Of a stretch of DNA of 12,500 bases, positions 7,349-12,500 are shown one piece after another (position 1 is the stretch's first letter; every line of letters starts with the position of its first letter). Under the pieces are notes generated by a model. It had not been told where the DNA came from, ran no database searches, and saw only the letters and a program-made list of their open reading frames with translations. Source of the DNA: Halisarca cf. caerulea. Lineage: Eukaryota; Porifera; Demospongiae; Chondrillida; Halisarcidae. Location of the stretch: positions 65,201-77,700 of the forward strand of contig CAUJGJ010000487.1 in assembly GCA_963170055.1 (NCBI GenBank). The letters run 5' to 3'. The position numbers and the translations under genes were made by a program.

Positions 7349-7592
7349 GGCCCCATTTACACACATCCGGATAACTTTATAAACGTATACTTTTTGAATG
7401 CGTTTACAACTTGTTTACACGAAAACGATCGAAACGATCGATGTATGCGTTTATAGAGTATCCACTTAGGTATCCGTTTACAAAGTATCCACATTCGCTT
7501 ATACGTTTTCGGCTTTTTCGTGTAAATAGTCTGTGTAAACGTCTTCAAAAGTATACGATTACAAGGGTATCCAGATACGTGTAAATGGGGCC
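7349..7592. mobile_element. PIF/Harbinger-like MITE, unit 2 (244 bp)
   Basis: Perfect 14-bp terminal inverted repeats GGCCCCATTTACAC and GTGTAAATGGGGCC are flanked by the 3-bp direct repeat TAA (7346-7348 and 7593-7595). Complementarity continues for most of the element (CGTATACTTTT, CGTTTACA and TTTACACGAAAA recur in inverted order), so it is a long foldback. A natural empty site is present nearby: AACATCAAAACGAC at 7273-7286, against AACATTAA-element-TAAAACGAC. A 3-bp TWA target duplication with GGCC-type termini is typical of PIF/Harbinger elements. It has no coding capacity. Confidence 0.78.
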
Positions 7593-7595
7593 TAA

Positions 7596-7858
7596 AACGA
7601 CTCGTGTAGGTTTTGTGTTTACAGAGATGGAGGAACCACCTGGGCAGCTAGGGCAATGGCCCAATCACTTTTCTTACCAAACCTCAAAAATACATAGTCA
7701 ATTAGAGCTTGTTGGGCTGCTTTCGTTAATGGTAGGATATTGCAACCAGAGGCTGGGTTGAGATGCCCACCACATTCATATAGCTTCCTCCAGGCCTGGT
7801 TTCACAATTATCTCCACTGACACTGACAGAGTGTCTGTAGCTATGTATAGTGGTTCAT
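7596..7858. other. unit-2 right segment
   Basis: Conserved with 10406-10666 in unit 3 and absent from unit 1. It includes GGCAGCTAGGGCAATGGCC and GACACTGACAGAGTGTC, a short perfect palindrome-like stem just before the CA tract. No gene is seen. Confidence 0.5.
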
Positions 7859-8003
7859 ACACACACACACACACAAAAAAAAAAACACACACACACACGC
7901 GCGCGTACACACACACGTACACACACACACATACACACACACACACGTACACACACACACACGCGCGCGCGCGCGCGTGCACACACACACACACACACAC
8001 ACC
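7859..8003. repeat. CA microsatellite with a (CG)n core, unit 2/3 boundary
   Basis: The (AC)n tract is interrupted by an A11 run (7875-7885), CGCGCGCG at 7899 and an alternating CG stretch at 7962-7977. It is alternating purine-pyrimidine nearly throughout, with the CG core being the strongest Z-DNA candidate in the window. Confidence 0.95.
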
Positions 8004-8370
8004 TCAAAACACTTCCCCTTTCAGATTCAACACACCACTACCCATACTTCCTATTGAGAATGAAAGAACCATTTAAAGGGGAAGGAAACACATTCAATCC
8101 ATGTCATGCTGAACTGCTAAAATGCCTCCTTAGATGATGTTTATACACTGTACGTGGCTATGTTGCTAAAGCCTCCTACTCAGAAAGACTCATATTTACC
8201 GCAAGTTCACCACTCAGACAGCAGTCTGCACAATATTTATACCTAATAGTCAATACATTGCGGGCACAACTCATGTATTGCTATGCATTCTGGAGGGAAA
8301 TTAATCAATATTTTCTATTGAGAATGAAAGAAGGAACTGCCTTCCTCCAATTGTTGGCTGGTGGAGGTCG

Positions 8371-8377
8371 TATAAAA
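8371..8377 (+). promoter_or_regulatory. candidate TATA box, gene copy 3
   Basis: TATAAAA, 308 bp before the ATG, in the same context as copies 1 and 2. Confidence 0.45.
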
Positions 8378-8678
8378 TAGCTGGAACGAAGAGGTACTCC
8401 ACACACACGTACTGTACTTAAGTTGAGTCTCCCTTTGTTCAGAGTTCATCTGAGGATCATTCCAGGAGTACGTACGGTTGATCTGTGGTTGTTTAGAGTG
8501 TGAGAAGAAAACCAAGCAAATTCACAACTGATATCTTGTGAAGTTCTCAAAGCAAAGGATACGGTACCTCACATACAAACTTCAGTCTCTCCTTGAATAC
8601 ATCTTCTACAACTCTGAGTTCATTTTATAATAAATTTGACACTGATATTTACCAGATACGGGCTTGCAGTGCGGATTC

Positions 8679-9203
8679 ATGGCGCTCATTGTTGGAAGTA
8701 TTGCTTTTTGTGTTGTTCTCTTGGTATTCCCCTCACAGAACCAACGAGTGGGGGTGGACATCATGAATGGGGTTCCCCACTTCAAATCTTACCATGCAAA
8801 AAATAGCAGCACTGTCACCATAGACCGTTTCACAGCTCAGCCAGTGTGGAACACATCAGGGTCCCATGGGAACAAGACCCAACTGCGTTTCTACTTTAGT
8901 GTGAAAACCGATCAGAAGACGTACTACCTTGCACAGTCTCCCAGTGGAATGCTGACTTTTGTGAACAATTCTCTAGACGCAGCCATGTTCGAAGCAGACA
9001 ACTTCCGCACAAATGCCTCCCCATATTCCGCAGGTATTAACATGAACCGGAAATTCTTCTTAACATTCCACAGTGACGAAGGAAAGCAGTCAATCCTTCA
9101 TATACTCACAGGCGGTGAAGAAGAGAAGATGCAGCTGCTGGAGAAGGGCTCCAGGCCACCACGAGGACACAAAATTGTCTTGGGAAGAGCGGTTACACAC
9201 TAG
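8679..9203 (+). CDS. FGF/IL-1-like beta-trefoil secreted protein, copy 3
   Basis: Intact, intronless, 174 codons plus TAG. The hydrophobic N-terminus (residues 2-19) is identical to copy 2 up to V16; then FPSQNQR replaces YPSLDLR. Ectodomain landmarks are Y-Y-L-A-Q-S-P-S-G-M-L (82-92), M-F-E-A-D-N-F (103-109), R-K-F-F-L-T-F-H-S-D-E-G-K (124-136) and L-L-E-K-G-S-R-P-P-R-G-H-K-I-V-L-G-R (153-170). The last resembles the basic GSRTRPGQK turn before the final FGF strand, where FGFs bind heparin. It has the most sequons: N42, N58, N65, N96 and N112. Residues 48-70 match copy 1 far better than copy 2, although the flanks match copy 2. It is likely a secreted or type II anchored ligand-like protein; the family is inferred from motif order only. 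Confidence 0.62.
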   Translation: MALIVGSIAFCVVLLVFPSQNQRVGVDIMNGVPHFKSYHAKNSSTVTIDRFTAQPVWNTSGSHGNKTQLRFYFSVKTDQKTYYLAQSPSGMLTFVNNSLDAAMFEADNFRTNASPYSAGINMNRKFFLTFHSDEGKQSILHILTGGEEEKMQLLEKGSRPPRGHKIVLGRAVTH

Positions 9204-9331
9204 GCCAGCCTTACACACCAGCTCAGATATTTCTAACATCTTTCATCCATAAGAGCACTCTTGCTATTAGCCTAGTATGTTACATGTATTGTAATCTTTG
9301 ATTTCAATTGAGTACTGTATTAAAAATTAAA
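9204..9331 (+). other. 3'UTR and poly(A) signal, gene copy 3
   Basis: Same layout as copy 2, ending with ATTAAA at 9326-9331. Confidence 0.45.
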
Positions 9332-9565
9332 GTCTGTAAATCATCAGATGAAGTAAATTAAATTTTGCAATGTCAACCTACAAGTACTTAACTAGCTAAT
9401 TGGGAAAAAAATAGATATTTGCTATATGCATGTAACACAAACAATAATAGCTCCCAACGTCTTCTATACATTCCATACATGATGTAGCGAGGACGAGTAC
9501 GTGAGAGAATTCCCCTTGCATAAAATATGACTTGTAAGGCTTCAGCTGTTTCTACAGTAGGGATA

Positions 9566-9642
9566 GCCTTGTTCCCAGCCCCACTTCCACCTGCCATTTT
9601 TCAGAATAAAATGGCAGGTGGAAGTGGGGCTGGGCACGAGGC
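9566..9642. mobile_element. 35-bp-arm foldback hairpin, unit 3
   Basis: Arms 9566-9600 and 9608-9642 surround a 7-base loop. Exact direct repeats CAGTAGGGA flank it (9555-9563 and 9645-9653), cleaner than in unit 2. The right arm keeps GGTGGAAG, so pairing is slightly better than in unit 2. Confidence 0.78.
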
Positions 9643-10155
9643 TTCAGTAGGGAATGCTGGTCTAGTGAACCAGACCCTAGTTCACCTACATATCGGCCAT
9701 TTTACATAATTTGCAATCAACATGCAATTATACAGTACATTAAATCATTTCCCCATAAAGTGTTCTGAATATAAGAAATCAATCAATCATTATAACTGAT
9801 ATTTTTACTTAATTTCATTATTAATTGCATAATTAGTGCCCAATCATGGCAAGAAATGCTCTACGGGCGTATTCAGGCTGCACTCAGTTCTACTCTTTCA
9901 AAATCATATTTTATTTAATTAATCCATAAATTACACCTGATTATGTACCCTTTGTGTGACTGCATGTGTATAGGACCTCACAGTACACCATGCAGTGACT
10001 ACCGGTGAGAGTTTCCCAGTAAAACATCTATCTTATAATCCACTATACAAAATAGTGCATAGCATTAATGATTTGGTGGGTAACATCAAAACGACTTGTG
10101 CAGGTTTTGTGCTTACTGAGCTGGAAAATAGTGCATAGCAGTTGGTGGGTAACAT
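9643..10155. other. unit-3 spacer
   Basis: Near-identical to 6834-7345, including the local duplication around GGTGGGTAACAT. No gene is seen. Confidence 0.6.
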
Positions 10156-10158
10156 TAA

Positions 10159-10402
10159 GGCCCCATTTACACACATCCGGATAACTTTATAAATGTATAC
10201 TTTTTGAATGCGTTTACAACTTGTTTACACGAAAACGATCGAAACAATCGATGTATGCGTTTATAGAGTATCCACTTAGGTATCCGTTTACAAAGTATCC
10301 ACATTCACTTATACGTTTTCGGCTTTTTCGTGTAAATAGTCGGTCTAAACATCTTCAAAAGTATACGATTACAAGGGTATCCGGATACGTGTAAATGGGG
10401 TC
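10159..10402. mobile_element. PIF/Harbinger-like MITE, unit 3 (244 bp)
   Basis: Same insertion as in unit 2, with TAA at 10156-10158 and 10403-10405. The right terminus now reads GGGGTC, so one terminal-repeat base has mutated. Its presence at the identical site shows the insertion came before the unit 2/3 duplication. Confidence 0.78.
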
Positions 10403-10663
10403 TAAAACGACTCGTGTAGGTTTTGTGTTTACAGAGATGGAGGAACCACCTGGGCAGCTAGGGCAATGGCCCAATCACTTTCCTTACCAAACCTCAAAAA
10501 AACATAGTCAATTAGAGCTTGTCCTGCTGCTATCGTTGATGGTAGGATATTGCAACCAGAGGCTGGGTTGAGATGCCCACCACTTTCATATAGCTTCCTC
10601 CAGGCCTGGTTTCACAATTATCTCCACTGACACTGACAGAGTGTCTGTAGCTATGTATAGTGG

Positions 10664-10666
<3 letters not shown>
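10403..10666. other. unit-3 right segment
   Basis: Copy of 7593-7858, ending GTGTCTGTAGCTATG before the CA tract. No gene is seen. Confidence 0.5.
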
Positions 10667-10724
<58 letters not shown>

Positions 10725-10939
10725 CTTCTCTTGAGTCGTTCCCTTCCAGAATCAACAGACCTTCCTTCGTGGCCAGTACGCAAAGTAACACACACACACA
10801 CACACACTTCTTCTCTTGAGTCGTTCCCTTCCGGAAACAACAGACCTTCCTTCATGGCCAGTACGCGAAGTAACACACACACACACACACATACACACAC
10901 ACACACACACACACGCACACACACAAACACACACACACC
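10667..10939. repeat. CA microsatellite interrupted by two 67-bp inserts
   Basis: Within the CA tract a non-repetitive segment (ACTTCTTCTCTTGAGTCG to GGCCAGTACGCRAAGTA) occurs at 10721-10788 and 10806-10872, 85 bp apart, with only a few base differences. Each copy is embedded in CA repeat, so the array is a complex (CA)n-plus-insert tandem repeat. Confidence 0.92.
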
Positions 10940-10943
10940 ACCC

Positions 10944-10981
10944 AACACTTCCCCTTTCAGATTCAACACACCACTACCCAT
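10944..10981. repeat. 38-bp stub of a fourth duplication unit
   Basis: The sequence from AACACTTCCCCTTTC to CCACTACCCAT matches the first bases of unit 3 (from about 8008) and unit 2. Homology then stops abruptly at 10981. This is the right-hand breakpoint of the array. Confidence 0.85.
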
Positions 10982-11487
<506 letters not shown>

Positions 11488-11573
11488 TCAAGATTTCACC
11501 AGTTCTTTCTTCATCTTGTCTTGCTGTAAACCAACAAATGCCTGCATCTTCAGCTGAAGTATCATTGTGACAG
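11488..11573 (-). CDS. terminal coding exon, unrecognised minus-strand gene
   Basis: On the minus strand the acceptor is TTACCACTTTGCAG ending at 11574. The exon encodes A-V-T-M-I-L-Q-L-K-M-Q-A-F-V-G-L-Q-Q-D-K-M, then KKELVKS and TGA at 11490-11488. The incoming phase (two bases of a split codon) matches the outgoing phase of the exon at 11853-11958, giving ...K-L-L-E-A-V-T-M. The segment is amphipathic and Lys/Gln-rich, compatible with a C-terminal helix or coiled coil. I do not recognise the family. Confidence 0.55.
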
Positions 11574-11601
11574 CTGCAAAGTGGTAAGGGTGATGGTGAC
11601 T

Positions 11602-11827
11602 GGTGGAGGTGAGTAGAGAGATGGTGAAGGGTGGAAGCGAGTAGTGATGGTGAGGGGTGGAGGTGAATAGAGTGATAGTGAGGAGTGGAGGTGAGTAGAA
11701 TGATGATGAGATGTGGAGGTGAGTAGAGTGATGGTGAGGGGTGGAGGGGAGTAGAGTGATGGTGAGGGGTGGAGGGGAGTAGTGATGGTGATCGAGGGGT
11801 GGAGGTGAGTAGAGTGATGGGGAGGTA
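11602..11827. repeat. 28-bp minisatellite inside the minus-strand gene's intron
   Basis: About eight units of GTGGAGGTGAGTAGAGTGATGGTGAGG with lengths of 26-30 bp. The plus strand is purine/G-rich and almost free of C; the minus strand is C/T-rich. In the minus frame joined to both exons it would read as Pro/Ser/Thr/His-rich repeats with no stop. I treat it as intronic because the splice sites and phases fit. Confidence 0.85.
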
Positions 11828-11852
11828 TTCAGAGGTATGAAATGCGACGAAC

Positions 11853-11958
11853 CTTCTAGAAGCTTCTGCTTGTCACTCAGAGCTGGTTGAATCTTGTTGA
11901 GCTGTTCAGCGACGTGGTCCATTCTTCTTTGAAAGAAATCATTTGCCTCTGGAATAGT
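11853..11958 (-). CDS. penultimate coding exon, unrecognised minus-strand gene
   Basis: On the minus strand the acceptor is TTTACCCATGTAG just before 11958 and the donor is GAAG|GTTCGT at 11853/11852. It encodes T-I-P-E-A-N-D-F-F-Q-R-R, then MDHVAEQLNKIQPALSDKQK and LLE, in phase 0 in and phase 1 out. The sequence is helical in character with Leu/Ile spacing suggestive of a coiled coil. The reading frame also stays open through the following intron into the last exon, so unspliced translation is formally possible. The gene's earlier exons must lie upstream (higher coordinates), mostly outside the window. Confidence 0.5.
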
Positions 11959-12073
11959 CTACATGGGTAAACACAACAGGAAACAATCTACATGGGTAAA
12001 CACAACAGGAAACAATCTACATGGACAAACACAACAGGAAAAGGTCCACATCGAGAATACAACAGGAAATGGT
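11958..12073. repeat. 29-bp minisatellite carrying the splice acceptor
   Basis: Units of TCTACATGGGTAAACACAACAGG plus AAACAA start at 11958, 11987, 12016 and 12045, with a decayed one at 12073. On the minus strand each of the first units reads CCTGTTGTGTTTACCCATGTAG, a pyrimidine tract plus AG. The acceptor of the exon at 11853-11958 is thus one member of a tandem series. Confidence 0.88.
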
Positions 12074-12500
12074 TTACAGTTTTTCTGCAGAAAATAATTC
12101 AGTGATTTCCTCCATAGGAGACTTCCTCCACAGGAAGTGGTTCAGTGACTTCCCCCACAGGAATTGATTGACTGAGTGCAAAAAGTGGGAAGTGTTGGCA
12201 TGGCAACACTACCCCATACAAACCATACAGACTAGTGTGGGGCCCTCACATCCAGGAAATTGGGTAGGATGTAACCAACACAACATCCAGGAGGTGAGCG
12301 CATCTTGAAGGGAAGGACCAGGGAAACCTCTGCATGTAAAAAACACACGACATCACCTCACCTCTTCTACTCAACAATGTGTACCAAGGGAAGCGAACAC
12401 CCTAGACTAGTAGTTGCACTGTACAGACCACATATGTGCTTGAAAAGTGTGCATGCACCACTCAACACTGCATGTGTCCACACATATAGTACATGTGTGT
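12074..12500. other. probable intron of the minus-strand gene
   Basis: No exon could be supported. Two related segments around TTCAGTGA(T/C)TTCC and CACAGGAA (12099-12165) form a small local repeat. Several splice-like sites occur on the minus strand, but their frames meet stops or do not match phase 0 of the next exon. Confidence 0.4.

Larger units (their letters stand above)
5198..8003. repeat. segmental tandem duplication, unit 2 (about 2.8 kb)
   Basis: This block, ending with its CA tract, is collinear with 8004-10939. Matching landmarks are the AACACTTCCCCTTTCAG start, TATA box (5563/8371), ATG (5871/8679), hairpin (6756/9566), MITE (7349/10159) and final TGGTTCA before the CA tract. 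The offset is 2808-2810 bp for most landmarks, with few indels. Confidence 0.95.
8004..10939. repeat. segmental tandem duplication, unit 3
   Basis: Collinear copy of unit 2, containing the third gene, hairpin and MITE. By eye the non-coding parts differ from unit 2 by about 2 percent upstream of the gene and about 4 percent in the near-downstream region. Confidence 0.95.

Noticed and set aside
7357..7548. Minus-strand 63-codon frame
   Set aside because: It lies wholly within the MITE foldback and has no transposase motif.
7859..8003. CRISPR-like or spaced repeat array
   Set aside because: The repeats are simple dinucleotides with no unique spacers, and the genome is eukaryotic.
12330..12440. 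Possible additional minus-strand exon with donor AGAG|GTGAGG
   Set aside because: Frames that stay open end in the wrong phase for the next exon, and the frames with good acceptors contain TAG.

Overview
This looks like eukaryotic, almost certainly animal, nuclear DNA. It has GT-AG splice signals, polyadenylation signals, very long CA/TG microsatellites, several short foldback transposons, and a terminal exon resembling metazoan ASCC2. The mix of small introns, dense MITEs and minisatellites suggests a marine invertebrate. A sponge is my first guess, but the sequence shows nothing that proves the phylum.

Layout. Bases 1-277 hold the end of an intron and the last coding exon of a plus-strand ASCC2-like gene, with a poly(A) signal at 387. 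Bases 430-950 are a degenerate GGACACC-type repeat with four clean 54-bp units. A TG microsatellite follows at 1121-1421. From about 2000 to 10943 there is a tandem array of three intact, same-strand, 174-codon genes (ATG at 2668, 5871 and 8679). Each has its own conserved TATA-containing upstream block and a related 3' region. The proteins start with a hydrophobic segment and continue into a domain that I read, by motif spacing only, as a divergent FGF/IL-1-type beta-trefoil. The second and third units are a young segmental duplication with a period of about 2.8 kb, bounded by CA microsatellites. A 38-bp stub of a fourth unit follows at 10944-10981. The first unit is older and carries its own insertions: two MITEs and a 31-bp minisatellite. 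Units 2 and 3 share a foldback hairpin and a PIF/Harbinger-like MITE that unit 1 lacks, so the insertions can be ordered relative to the duplications.

The right end (11488-11958 and beyond) holds the last two coding exons of an unrecognised minus-strand gene. A 28-bp minisatellite lies in its intron, and a 29-bp minisatellite supplies the acceptor of the penultimate exon.

The most notable feature is the local family of secreted or anchored small proteins. Their coding sequences differ more between units 2 and 3 than the surrounding non-coding DNA does, and they show a mosaic relationship to copy 1. That pattern fits a diversifying ligand-like gene family or gene conversion.
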